From Puccinellia tenuiflora (taxonomy: Eukaryota; Streptophyta; Magnoliopsida; Poales; Poaceae): a stretch of 64,000 nucleotides of DNA. The DNA lies in assembly GCA_012064385.1 (NCBI GenBank), contig QRDG01000345.1:62001-126000 (forward strand). The letters run 5' to 3'. Shown in pieces: positions 22,636 to 34,600 of the stretch. Within the stretch, counting starts at the first letter, position 1; each line of letters opens with the position of its first letter. The translations under genes and the position numbers were made by a program. The notes under the pieces were generated by a model that was not told the origin of the DNA, ran no database searches, and saw only the letters and a list, made by a program, of their open reading frames with translations.

Positions 22636-23158
22636 AGACGACACGGTTTGACCAACTGCATGCCTAGGGTTTTGACGTGAATGGCGCCTGAGAGAGTCGG
22701 AATCCCACCAAACATCCTAGGTAGGGATCCTAATATATGTATGTATAAGAGTGGGTTGGTACATTGGAAAAGCCAGCATCAAAATCCTAGCTAGGTGTGG
22801 CCCGCTTCACAACCGATACACTCTTGTCCCGTACGTAGAAGGTTCTGCATTTACACGGCTGAACTCCCGGTTCGGGTGCATCGGATGGAATCATGTGATA
22901 ACATGGGCTCAAAGTTGGTCTTAAATGTTAATATGACCTACCATAACACAACCAAGGATAAAAGTCCACTAGTCTACCCCCTCTCGAGGCCGGTCAAAGG
23001 GATAGACGACACGGTTTGACCAACTGCATGTCTAGGGTTTTGACGGGAATGGCATGCCTGAGAGAGTCAGAATCGCACCAAACATCCTAGGAAGGGACCC
23101 TAATATATGTATGTATAAGAGTGTGTTGCTACATTGGAAAAGCCAGCATAAATCCTAG
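22636..23158. repeat. Tandem repeat, right part of the array
   Basis: This is the continuation of the 5681-6861 repeat after the CACTA. CTCAAAGTTGG recurs at 22908, which is 368 bp after the 6766 copy once the transposon is removed. The array breaks off inside a unit at 23158 beside an ambiguous base. Confidence 0.9.
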
Positions 23159-23159
23159 N
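23159..23159. other. Ambiguous base N at a sequence discontinuity
   Basis: This is the only N noticed in the window. It falls where the tandem repeat stops mid-unit and gypsy integrase starts mid-gene, without a terminus or target duplication. It may mark an assembly join or collapsed gap. Confidence 0.8.
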
Positions 23160-23998
23160 GATCACTGGCGGGGAAGGTTTTTCGTCAAGGGTTCTACTGG
23201 CCAACAGTCCTTCATGATGCGGAGCAACTAATCAGGACCTGCGAAGCCTGTCAATACTATGCGAAGAGCATTCACCAGCCAGCACAAGCACTGCAGCCCA
23301 TACCAATCTCCTGGCCGTTCACGGTCTGGGGGCTGGTCATCGTCGGCAAGGTACCAAAGTCTATCGGAGGACATGAATACCTCTTCGTGGCAATCGACAA
23401 GTTCACGAAGTGGGTGGAAGTGATGCCAGTATCACGCCAGAAGGCCCAAGCCGCCATCAAGTTCATCGAAGGAATCGTCTATCGCTTTGGAGTACCACAC
23501 AGAATCATCACGGACAACGGCACTCAGTTCACAAGTCGAGCCTTCCTCAACTTCTGCGAAGAATTAGGCATCAAGGTGTATTTCGCCTCGGTGTCCTATC
23601 CAAGATGCAACAGACAAGGGGAGCGAGCCAACGCGGAGGTCCTGAAGGGTTTGAAGACCAAGGCCTTTAACAAGTTGGAGGATAAAGGAAAAAATTGGAT
23701 ATATCACGTACCAAGTGTACTATGGTCCCTCAGAAAAACACCCAACAGAGCAACTGGAGAGGACACCCTTCTTCCTCGTCGACGGAACTGAAGCTGTCCT
23801 GCCAAAGGAGTTAAGGCACGGATCCCCCCGGGTACTCGCATATGATGAAGACGCACAAGTTCAGCGGAGGATTGATGACATAAACCTATTGGAAGAGGTC
23901 AGGTGTCGAGCTTCCTTACGATCCGCTCGATACCAGCAAGGGCTCTCTCGCTACCACAGTCGCCATGTCTGCTCCCGGGAACTGCACTTCGGAGGCCT
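23160..23998 (+). pseudogene. G0: Ty3/gypsy integrase fragment, first part
   Basis: The frame starts inside the zinc-binding region (FRQGFYWPTVLHDAEQ, CEACQYYAK) and runs through the catalytic core (FTKWVEVMPV, FGVPHRIITDNGTQF, WSLRKTPNRAT). A frameshift near 23760 moves to the frame with FFLVDGTEAVLP. The segment at the first catalytic Asp reads WGLVIVG where relatives have LDMVG, so this residue is Val. The 5' side is cut at the N at 23159. The 3' side is interrupted by the solo LTR and continues at 27846. Confidence 0.9.
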
Positions 23999-24000
23999 GG

Positions 24001-27000
24001 TGTAGCGCCCCGACCCCAGAACTATACAATGAATCTTTGTGCAACCGGTCATGCTACACAATCGAAGGTTACTGGGTTTACCAATCCCATGCCAAAACCT
24101 TTGGCAGGCGTGCTCGGAATGGATCATCGGCACGCAACACTTCGATCATGCCATAAGCTTAGACATAGCTATCATGTATAGTAGAGAGATCAAGACTTGT
24201 GGAACAACTGGCACATCACAGACTCTACGACACCAAGATTCATATAGCAACCGTTATATGAGAAAGATACAAATATTACACAAAAAGGGGGTCACAGACC
24301 CATCAGTACATCATGCGGAAGCGAGGTAGTGTTGTCTAGTACAACAAGATCCAAATATAGGGCCTAAGAGGCCTACACATAAACAACCCCAACCAGCTTG
24401 TTCACAGTCCCAAGCTGCCACCTGGGAACCCCAAACTACTCGTCGACGTCCATGAAGAACGCACCTGTGTGCTCGGTGTCGCCCTGCTCTGAAAAAAATT
24501 AATAAAGGCGGCAAAGACAGGCTGAGTATGACGTACTCGTAAGTTTAGTAGGGCGATAAAGGCCCAATTCTGATGGAGGCTCTAGAGCTGTATGTAGCTA
24601 TTTTGCATAAAGCTAGATTTTCTTTTCAAAGATATAAAAGACCCATGGCATCGACTACTCAGAATATTTTCTGAAAAAGGGGTGAGAGGGGAACTTTTCC
24701 TTCGGTTCTCATCGTACCAATAGTACCAAGAATCCACCTCTTCTCCACCAAAGCACTCCCTCGAATCACCCTCGAGGAAATTAACCTCTTAAACACACGT
24801 TGTGTTGCAACCTTTAGCTGCCAAGTTTTAATTAATTAGGTTATACTTTCTATGAGCTAATCCGCCTTTCCCAAGATTTGTCCATAACCGTGGACACGGC
24901 TTTTCGAAAAGATTTACCTGCAGGGTTGTACTAATTACCCACCGGTACCGTCCGACCCCTTACCTGATCATTTAGCTCTCTTCCTTGGAAGCCGGCAGGG
25001 CGGGCGCGGTTAAACCTTTACAATGTGTGAGACTATCCAAGGGTCATCGTGGCGACAGGACAAGTTTACCCAGCCTATTTTAGCCCCTGCCCCCATCGCC
25101 ACATCCTAAACACCACCATCCTCATCTTTTCCTTTTTCCACCCACACACTCACACGCAAATAGAATAGCAAACTAGAGGACCCTTGGATACGCCCGCACA
25201 AATTATTCGGTTAAAGGGGATTCCATATGTCCCCACCGTTGGAAGCACGGTTCTTGGTTCTAGCTAAAAGCACTCTCGGCCTAGGCGGCAGGAATGAGGC
25301 AAAACACCATCCCCAGATGGCAACTCATTCGAGTCTTTAAACAGTTTAATTAAGCACCACAACATCCTCCACCTTGTCCGACCATTCCATCAATTCATAA
25401 TCATGGAAATAAATAACGGACAGCTAAGCAATTCCACTAAGCTGGCTAGCATAGCTAAGCATGTACAATACAACATTTATATCATTATCTCCGGCCAACA
25501 CATCAAACCTATGTTTCATAGGAGGGGGAGCATGTGATGGTTCAGGGGAAAAACATGCATTCATAGGATACTCTAGTATTGACCCAAAAATTGTCATTGG
25601 AATCGCATGCAATATTATGGTGGATAAAATAATTTTATAAAGCAATAGGATGCTAGATGCCAAGAAGGTTAGGTCATCTCTTGCCTTGCTGCCGAGGCGT
25701 GTAGTACTGCTCGTCGGAATAGGCGAGGGAACCCTCGACTCCGGAATCTATCGATACCCAAGCAAGAATAGAAGAACAAAATAAATCATATGAAGTCAAG
25801 TGCAATGCACAAACATGATGGTATGTCAATTTCATGCAACGACATCAACATATTATTTAGCTAACTATATTAAATGGAGTGCCAAATAATTAGTGCAATT
25901 ATTTGGAAGCAACCCCATATTTAATTTAGTGACCACATTGTTCATACATTTATTAAATTACTCAAAGTGGTTTAAATATGCATGAACATGACATGATTGG
26001 ATAGGTATTATTCTTCCGATCATTTTGGTACCTCATTTGTGAATTTCCAAATATCGATGAATAAATAGTGAATTAAATAATTAATTTAATTTAATTCTTC
26101 TAATCAATTAAATAATAACTTCAAAGGAAAATTTGTGATCACGATTTGATATTAGCATGGTTGATAGCATTTGAAGTGCTGATCACATTGATATTTTATT
26201 CACAAATTTTTGGTTAATTACTTAACAAGTTATGATTTTCCCAATTTGGTATTATTTAAGCCATTTTAGGAATTCTTACATAAACAGCAAAAATTTAAAT
26301 TCAAAAGAACATTACAATTATTCTAACATGTAGAGTTTGTTTTTCTGAACACTTTGGTATTTGATTTGCTAAATTTGGAGCAATATTTAAATAGTTATCA
26401 TTTTATTTAATTTATTTTAATTTTATCTGTTTTTACTGTTTGGGACGGCCTCCAGATCGTCCAGGCGGTATCCAGACGGCCACATATCCGAGACAGCCGG
26501 CCCACTGGCCGGCCCAGACCGGGCACCAGGCCAGTCACGGTCCAGAGGATGCCGGCCTCCTGGCCGACCCAGGCCGGGTGCTATGCCGGGCCACCATCCG
26601 AGCCAGCCGGCCTTCTGGCCGGCCCAGGCCGACGCCCAGGCCGGGCAAGCGACCGAGGCTGGCGGCCTCCCGGTCGGCCGGGCCGGTCCCCAGGTCGGGC
26701 GCACAGCAACGGTGGCGACGGCGGCCGACGGCGAGGACCGCGACGGCGAGGGGGAGAGGGGAAACCGGGGAAAGCGCACGCGAACGGGAAAACTCACCCT
26801 GGCGCGTACGTGACCTCAGCGGAGACGGGGTGGAAGGAATCGACGGAATCGAGGCCGGCGGCGACGGCCGTAGTTGAGAGGTCGAGGACGAATGCGTCGG
26901 TTCCAGGCGACCCCGGCTCGATTCCGCCGGTGGGGAGGAAGAGGGGGACACGGCGAAGCTCCCTATGGCCTTCGATCTGCGCGGGGAGTACCGGGACGAC

Positions 27001-27840
27001 GGCGGCAAGCTCGGCAGCTACGGCAGCAAAGGGCGGAAGCTCGGGTGGAGAGGGGAGCGAGACGGAGCGGGGCAGGTGGGTGAATGGGGTGAGGGCCTGG
27101 TGGGGATGCTGGTGGGGGTGACCACCATGGCCACGGGGGCAAGCGCGCGAGGGGGCACGCCGCCATGGACTCGGAGGAGCTAGTGGCATGGTGCCAGTGC
27201 GCCCTGCACTGTGGAGAAGAAGATGAAATTCACGAAGAACCCCCTGGCACCACTTTTTGTAATTACAAAAAGGTCCAATAGCAACTTTGGCAATTTAAAA
27301 GAGGCCCTTAAACATTTTTAACAAATCTGCAAAAATTCAAGTGGCCTCCCCTTGACCTTTAGAAGCTCCTCAAAAATTTGTGCCCCAAAATAAAATGTTT
27401 TGTTTCAAATTTATTCATATTGTTGCAATAGGATCATTTTGGATAAATTGCAAAAGGCATTTATTTGAAGCACTTAAGTATTTCCAAAAATAATGAAATT
27501 AATCGTGGAGGCTCCTAGTATGAAAATGAAGCTCCCCATAATTTTGGTTTGAATTTTTGGAAAGGTTTAGCTTGGTTTCAAAATAGGATTTGAATTGAAC
27601 CAATTTTGGATTCTCAATTTCATTTCTTATTTGGCAGTATTTAGATTTTGAGAAATGGGTTATAAAATGTAATCTTGGAACTTCCTAAACAATTTGGAAG
27701 TCCAAGAATGATTGTTTTCCAAGTTAAGCAATTGCATTGGTTGGGATGTATGGGAAGTTTGCTTCCTCATTTTAATTGCTTGGATTTGTTGATTGTTAGA
27801 ATTACAAAGCTGGGGCTGCTACAAAGCTGGGGCTGCTACA
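24001..27840. mobile_element. Solo LTR, 3.84 kb, copy 2
   Basis: It starts TGTAGCGCCCCGACCCC and ends GGGGCTGCTACA, with the target duplication CCTGG on both sides (23996-24000, 27841-27845). It is the same family as 18522-22372 and similar along its whole length, including the GC-rich patch (26440-27180). A 17-bp unit at its right end is duplicated (27804-27820 and 27821-27837). It splits the integrase reading frame of G0. Confidence 0.93.
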
Positions 27841-27845
27841 CCTGG

Positions 27846-28018
27846 TACTCTGCAAGATGCAAAAGCTAGATGGAATGAACAAGATGTCATCCAAGTGGGA
27901 AGGACCCTACCGGGTCACTCATACCCTGAGTCCTGGAGCAGTATATCTGGAGGACAAGAAAGGCAGGCCAGAAGGCAACGCCTGGAACATCGAGAATCTT
28001 TGCAAATTCTACCCCTAA
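27846..28018 (+). pseudogene. G0: integrase C-terminal part
   Basis: After one copy of CCTGG is discounted, the integrase frame continues with KMSSKWEGPYRV and LEDKKGRPEGNAWNIENL and stops at TAA 28016-28018. SKWEGPYRV is the conserved C-terminal motif of gypsy integrases. The join confirms that the solo LTR was inserted here. Confidence 0.88.
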
Positions 28019-28943
28019 TTACGAACATGAATCGCCCAATGTTGAATCCGCTAAGCACGCCCAAGGGGCTAGTGTTCCGTAATAGGGAGTAAGAATCATC
28101 GCCAAGTGAATAAAAGATAAGTTATTTCAATTCCGTGAGCCTCAATTCTTGCATGAAAGTGTGTTATCCGTAGCAACCCGTAAGCAGGGGGGCTGACATG
28201 GTGCCGGTGGATGACGGGTCGAGCGCGAGTGGCCTAACAGTTAAGCACTACCACCCGATCGTGTCGAACTGTCGCGGAAAGGAGGAATCGGGCAGTGCTG
28301 TGTTGAGAAGAACTTCTTCACAGAAATGCACATGCAACTTTGCTTGCGGATTGCTTCGGATGACACACTTTCATGACTTGGAAAGAGTGATAGTGGGATA
28401 CTTTCCGGGTACGCCCATGGAGCTGGAAAGTGAACCCGCCAAGACCAAGGAGGCCCAAGCCGGGTTACACTTCAAGTAACATGGGCTGGACAAGGAACAA
28501 GCCGGCCAGCCCATTACGAGTTAGCAGAAGGGAAAGGACATGGCAAAGACTGGAGTCCCAATACAACTCGGACTACCAACTTGGAAGGTGAAGACCTATA
28601 GTAGGACTCCGTGTTGATGTGTAACTCGGCATAAGTTGTAAGTCCAGGGACCCGGCCTCCTTTATAAGGAGGGCCCTGGACCTTAGATCGACAAGCTCTC
28701 AAGTCCCACAAATTCCGTAGTCGCCGACTCTCAAGTTAGAGAAGTCGGAACCTTCTAATCGACATCAAGTCCAAAGAAATAAAGAACAAGCAGGAAGTAG
28801 GTCTTTACCTCCATCAGGAGGGGCCGAACCTGGGTAAAATCCTTGTCCCCTCGTCGAGATTAACCAACTCCTGTGTCCTAGTCGCCAATGGCCCCACAAC
28901 TTAGCTTCCCGGAGGAAGTACTTGCCACGACAACCCCATGACA
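28019..28943 (+). mobile_element. 3' flank of G0 and 5' LTR of G1 (left edge unresolved)
   Basis: The right edge is firm: ...CATGACA at 28943, then the primer site. A TATA box (CTTTATAAGG, 28670-28679) lies about 270 bp before the edge, and the U5 word GAACCTGGGTAA lies at 28826, as in the other gypsy LTRs here. The start may be near 28194, after a GGGGGG purine tract, but no second LTR is available for comparison. No gene is seen. Confidence 0.55.
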
Positions 28944-28944
28944 G

Positions 28945-28960
28945 TTGGCGCCCACCATGG
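28945..28960 (+). promoter_or_regulatory. G1 primer-binding site
   Basis: TTGGCGCCCACCATGG follows the LTR end after one base. The same site occurs behind the LTRs of G2, G3 and G4. I have not assigned the tRNA. Confidence 0.8.
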
Positions 28961-29068
28961 GGCCGGTGATGAAAGGAGTCGAGATCATGGGAGAAGCTCG
29001 CCACCAGCAGGGTCTACACCAACCAGTACGGTGAGACCGAGATCGATGACTACGGGTGGATCCCGGAG

Positions 29069-30928
29069 ATGGATGAATTTGAGGAGGGCTACCAGCTCAT
29101 CTTCGGCAAGATCAACGTGTTTGTTGGCATGGTCAACATCTCAGGTAACCGTGTTAACGATTTGGATTCTGTTTCGGAAGCAACAACTATCATTGAGTCC
29201 GATGGAGAGGAGTTCGTTGGTACATCACAAGTCGGCAAAGTCGCTAGGCACAAGGAGCCAGAGATGCTGCTAGAGCCGGATTCAGAGCCAGACTATGATG
29301 CAGATTCAGAATCAATTCTACCACTATTTGAAGATCGACTCGGGTATGGAATCGAGGAGGAGTACGTGCAGTCACCAACACGTCCACGTCATGTTGGAGT
29401 GTACATGTCCGGACTATACAACGGTGGAGAACGCGGTGGAGGGAGTCAGTTTGACCCTAACTTGCTGACAAAGGAGATCATGGCGGATAAAGCGGCGACT
29501 CGCGCAGAGGAGTTGATCGTAACTCGTGAAGCAATAGAGAAGCAGTTGGCAGATGTCGCAGAGGCAAATCGGAAGTTGGCAGCGGACCAAGCCCTTGTAC
29601 AAGCTCGCATACAAGCTGAAAAAGCTCGCATATAGGCAGAACATGAACGTGTACAAGCTGAAGCAGTAGCAGTACGCAATTGCCAGCAGGAGCTCACGTC
29701 AATTCAGCATCGGAGGACTCAGAGCCGGCTGCGCGAAGGAGTTCACATAAATCCAACCAACTTGTTTTAGACACCAACAGGTCCAGCTGCAGGAGCTGGA
29801 GGGTAAGCACCCGGAGCAAGAGCAGCACCACCACCGCCACCAGGAGGAAACGGAGGAGTCGGAACAGGAGCTGGAGCCAATGGACCACCACCGCCACCTG
29901 CATGAGGAGTCGGCGGTATGGGTCCGCCACCGCAAAGGTTCCATACACCTGTAGGACACTATTCAAATCCAATGGACAACGTACACGCGGCAACTATGGC
30001 ATTGGACAGAATTCTGCTTATGGAAAATCCAACGGGACAGGAGGCACGACTCGCCATAGATATGTTAAAAACAACGTTGGCTCAGCAAGCTCTTTACCCC
30101 AACTCCCCAGATGCCAGCAGACTTCATTCAACTCCATATAACTCCCGAACAAGGAGTCGGTACGACGAGTCTTATCCGGCCGGGTCGACGAGCGCAAGCC
30201 ACCGTGAACTGGCAAGGAATCAACCGAATGTGCCGACTACTTTAGAAGCTCAAAGAAGAGTTGATGAGGCACGAAACAGGAGAGCTGCCACGGCCGGAGG
30301 CCCAGAAGCCGGAGGGGCCGGAGGGCCAGCGCCCACAGCAGTGGCAGTTATCCAGCCGACTCGTGCAATCATAGAGGTAAACTCGCCTGCAAGTTCACCT
30401 TCCCTGACGGGTCCCGAGTGTTTGTCAGAAGCCATGAGAGCCGAGTCCTTCCCCAGCAGCTTCAAAGAACCTCACAAGGTTGGCAATTACGAGCCCAATA
30501 TGGATCCGACTTTCTAGTTAAGCAGTTACGAGATGGCAATGAGTATTTGCAATGCAACTGGAAATTTGTGTGCAAAATTTATGTATCTCATAATGGATGG
30601 AGCAGCTCAGGTTTGGATGAGAAACTTACCCCCCAAGTCAATCAACTCGTGGGAGTAATTGAAGGCCGCTTTCATTCAAAACTTTCAGGGAACTTGCAAG
30701 AAATTGAGTACCATTGAGGACTTGGAGAGATGTGTCCCGAAGAAAGGAGAATCTACAAGGCACTGGATGAAACGAGTCTCGGAGATCATCAATTCTTCAT
30801 AGGGACTCCCACCAATCTCTGTGTTGATGGCTATGGAGAGGAATTTTACCTTTAATCCTTTAAGTTGAAAGCTAGGGCGTATGAAGGACAGTCTGAATCA
30901 AGGCATACCTATTTCCATCTGAGAGATT
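29069..30928 (+). pseudogene. G1 gag, broken
   Basis: The first frame (29069-29632) is acidic with a coiled-coil end (RAEELIVTREAIEKQLADV). A second frame (29918-30520) is Pro/Ala/Arg-rich and ends VGNYEPNMDPTF. The next 350 bp hold the gag capsid-type motif IMDGAAQVWMRNLPPKSINSW and RHWMKRVSEII, with several stops. Gag forms the particle that packages the element RNA. Stops after AEKARI and NSW and a frame change near 29640 show decay. The frame at its start runs upstream toward the primer site after one indel near 29006. Confidence 0.8.
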
Positions 30929-32263
30929 ATGGCAGGGGCAAACAAGCACGCCGCCACAGATAAAACCAAAGATCAGGAAGAAGTCGGAAAGGGTCAAGGT
31001 GCTAGTGGCCAGAATCAAAACCAGAATCAAAATCATGGAGGGACTAAGCGGCCATACGATAACTCCAACTTAGTAGCTAGCACTAACTCTGAGAACAGAC
31101 GCAGGGACAATAATTCTCAAGGGTACCAGGCACGCAGGCCGACTTCTCAAGAACTCCTGCAGAGTCTATGTCCCCGCCATGCCAAGAACAGCAGGTGCAG
31201 ACATACCCTAGAGCAATGTGTCGATATGCAGTACTGGAGAAACAACCCGGCAAACCGCGACAACAATGGAGGTAGAAATGATGGATATAGAGGTAACAAT
31301 GGAGGACCTGGCAACCATGGCGGAGGAGCCAGAAACAACCCAGGATCCAGCAATGGTGGAGGACACCAGCAAGGAAGTCATGGGGGCTTTCAGCAGAAAC
31401 CTAAGCAGCTTCATGATAGCCAGGGACAATACTACGTAGCAACTCGGTCGCATCACCCGAGTCAGGGCAGTTATCATGTTTTCACCACCAACACCTCCAA
31501 GCGAGCAAGGAAGTTGAAAGTTCGCGCGGTCAATGTCGTGGAGCCGGCCATGCCACAGTGGCTAAGGTGGTCAAAGCAGCCAATTACTTGGAGTCGAGCA
31601 GACCACCCGCCAAGAATTGATGACCCGGGGCAGCTAGCCTTGGTTGTAGCACCACAAGTCGGAGGATACATGCTTAAGAAGGTACTCATGGATGGTGGTA
31701 GCAGCATGAATATATTATACTACGATATGTTCAAGAGGATGAAGTTGCAGGACAGACAACTCATACCCACAGAGACAGTTTTTCATGGGATAGTACCGAG
31801 GAAGTCGGCAAAGCCCATTGGTAAAATTTATCTGGAAGTCGCTTTCGGCACCTTTGAGAATTTTCGATCAGAAATTTTTCCTTTTGAGGTTGTGGATCTC
31901 CATAGTCCGTACCATGCTCTTTTTGGACGTCCTGCATATTTCAAGTTCATGGCATGGTCGTGTTACATATATCTGAAGCTAAAGATGCCGGGTCCAAAAG
32001 GAGTCATCACAGTAAATGGTAGTAAGCAGATAGCACTTGAGTGCGAGTAGGGAGATGCAGCGATGGCAAAGACGGCGTGTTCCCAAGAGGAGCTCAAGTT
32101 CTACAAATCACATGTAGACCCGGAGGACAATACAGTGCTCAAGAAGCCGGCAACAGAGGAGAAGATGAAATTCAAGTCGGCTCAGGACACAAAACAAGTT
32201 GATTTCATCCCCGGTGACTCCTCCAAGCAGTTCACCATCGGGGCACACCTTCTTGATAAATAG
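30929..32263 (+). pseudogene. G1 gag C-terminal zinc knuckle and aspartic protease
   Basis: The frame starts with an Asn/Gln/Gly-rich basic part and a knuckle CPRHAKNSRCRHTLEQC (C-x2-H-x7-H-x4-C). A Gly/Asn-rich linker follows, then the protease with the active-site word DGGSS at 31691 and HALFGRPAYFKFMA. A TAG at 32048 breaks the frame where relatives continue. The same frame goes on to HLLDK and a second TAG at 32261-32263, directly before RT. That second TAG has counterparts in G2 and G3. The protease would cleave the gag-pol polyprotein. Confidence 0.88.
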
Positions 32264-33556
32264 GAAAGAACGCTTGTCGAGTTCATCCGTGAGAATTTGG
32301 ACGTCTTCGCATGGAAGCCATCTGACATGCCAGGTGTACCGAGAGAACTTGCCGAGCACAGTTTACATGTTAACCCTAACGCAAGACCTGTAAAACAAGG
32401 ACTTCGCAAGTTTCATGATGACAGAAGAAAAGCTATAGGAGAAGAAGTGGCCCGACTCCTTGCGGCCGACTTCATCAAAGAGGTATTCCATCCAGAGTGG
32501 GTGGCCAACCCAGTCTTAGTGCCAAAAAAGATAGGGGAGTTGCGTATGTGCATTGACTTCACCAGGTTGAACAAAGCATGTCCTAAGGATCCCTTTTCCT
32601 TACCGCGCATCGACCAGATTATTGACTCCACAGTAGGTTCCGAATTGCTTTGTTTCCTGGATGCTTATTCCGGCTACTATCAGATCAGACTCAAGGAGGA
32701 GGATGAGCGGAAAACCTCCTTCATAACACCCTTTGGAGCTTTTTGTTACAAAACAATGCCCTTTGGACTCAAAAATGTAGGAGCAACATATCAGAGATGC
32801 ATTCAGAATTGTTTCCGGGAGCAAATTGGAAGGAACGTCCACGCATATGTGGACGATGTGGTTGTCAAGTCACAGAAAGCCGACTCCCTGATTGCTGGCT
32901 TAACAGAAACATTCAACAATCTGCGCAAGTATAAGATGAAATTGAATTCAGGCAAGTGTGTGTTTGGAGTTCCAGCAGGAAAGCTACTCGGCTCCATCGT
33001 TTCAGAGAGAGGGATTGAGGCAAACCCGGAGAAAATCAAGTCTATTCATAACTTACAAAAGCCGACTAGCTTAAAGTATGTTCAGAAGTTCACAGGCTGT
33101 GTTGCAGCTCTGAGCAGATTCATATCACGACTTGGAGAGAAGGCAGGTCCTCTCTACCGACTCCTGAAGAAGTCAGACAAGTTCTTATGGGACAAAGAAG
33201 CTGACGAAGCTTTTGAGGAGTTGAAGAAAACTTTGTCAACAGCGCCAGTTGTTGCAGCTCCTACAGATAAGGAGCCCATGTTACTATATGTAGCTGCCAA
33301 TGAAAGAGTTGTCAGCGTAGTGGTGGTTGTGGAACGCAAGGAGGATGGAAAGGAGTATTTAGTGCAGCGTCATGTCTGCTATGTCAGCGAGGTACTCACC
33401 GATTCCAAGAAAAGGTACCCACAGTGGCAGAAGCTAGTATATGGAGTCTTTTTAGCAAGTCGCAAGCTCAAGCATTATTTTCAAGAACACCCTATCAAGG
33501 TGGTGACTTCAGCACCACTAGCAGATATTATCCGCAACAGAGATGCGACGGGATGA
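32264..33556 (+). pseudogene. G1 reverse transcriptase and start of RNase H
   Basis: The frame continues from the TAG with FIRENLDVFAWK and MPGVPRELAEHSL, typical of gypsy RT starts. It then shows RMCIDFTRLNKACPKDPFSL, FITPFGAFCYKTMPFGLKN and the catalytic YVDD at 32846-32857, followed by the thumb (CVFGVPAGKLLG) and FTGCVAALSRF. The first RNase H starts near EPMLLYVAANERVV. A TGA at 33554 breaks it where related sequences have Arg. This is the best preserved part of G1. Confidence 0.93.
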
Positions 33557-34600
33557 GTCACCAAGTGGGAAATTGAGCTGTGACCTTACCACATCACGTA
33601 TGAGCCGCGCACAGCTATCAAGTCGCAAGCTTTGGCAGATTTTGTCAATGACTGGACCAACTTCACAACTTCACCAAACACGCCCTGCTCCAAGTATTAG
33701 ACAATGCACTTAGACGGATCTAGACAACTCGAAGGATCAGGAGCCGACGTCGTTCTGACTTCACCCAAGGGAGACAAGTTGGCCTATGTCCTTCAGTTGC
33801 ACTTTGACTGCACCAACAACATGGCAGAATATGAGGCTCTGCTACATGGACTCCGCATGGCCAAGGAGATGAACATCAAGCGTATCAACTGCTTTGGAGA
33901 CTTGGATCTCATTGCCCAGCAAGTGTCAGGAACTTGCGATTCAAAGGATGCAAACATGGCGGCTTACAGACGAGCAGTCGACCAGATTGCCGGGTTCTTT
34001 TCTGGCTACCAAGTGGAGCACATTGATCATCGCAAAAACGAGGCGGCAGATGCATTATCAAGGTTGGGATCTCAAAGAGAGAAAGTTCCACCAAATGTCT
34101 TCATAGACGAGCTCCACCACCCATCAGTCAAGTTGCCTTCAGAAGAGGAGCTCGCTTTTCCAGACCCAGAGTCGGCGTTGGTCGCAGCAACACACGCAAC
34201 TCCAGCTTGGACGGAGCCATATCTCAGGTATCACTTACGTGGTGAACTTCCAGAATATGAAGTCCAGAAAATGCAACTCGTCAGACAATGTAAGCCTTAC
34301 ACGGAAATTAATGGGGAGTTGTTCCGGAGAAGCACCATGGGAGTCTACCAACGGTGCGTATCTCCAGAAGAAGGCAGGAAAATTTTGCAAGAGATTCATG
34401 CAGTAGACTGTGGCCATCATGCATCAACAAGGTCCTTGGTGTCCAAAGCTTTCAGGCAAGGTTTCTTCTGGTTAACAGCACACTTGGATGCAGAAAGAAT
34501 AGTTCGAGTTTGTGATGGTTGCCAGAGATATGCCAGACAAGATCATGTGCCAGCACAGGAGCTTAAAACTATACCAATAACTTGGCCGTTCGCAGTTTGA
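33557..34600 (+). pseudogene. G1 second (archaeal-type) RNase H and integrase zinc domain
   Basis: After stops near 33554-33700 the frame resumes with MHLDGSRQLEGSGADVVL, NNMAEYEALLHGLRMA and HIDHRKNEAADALSRLG. This is a complete RNase H fold separate from the one fused to RT. A second, archaeal-type RNase H is a known mark of the Tat lineage. The frame then enters the integrase HHCC region (CGHHASTRSLV, CDGCQRYA) and ends at a TGA at 34598, where relatives have Trp. Confidence 0.88.
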
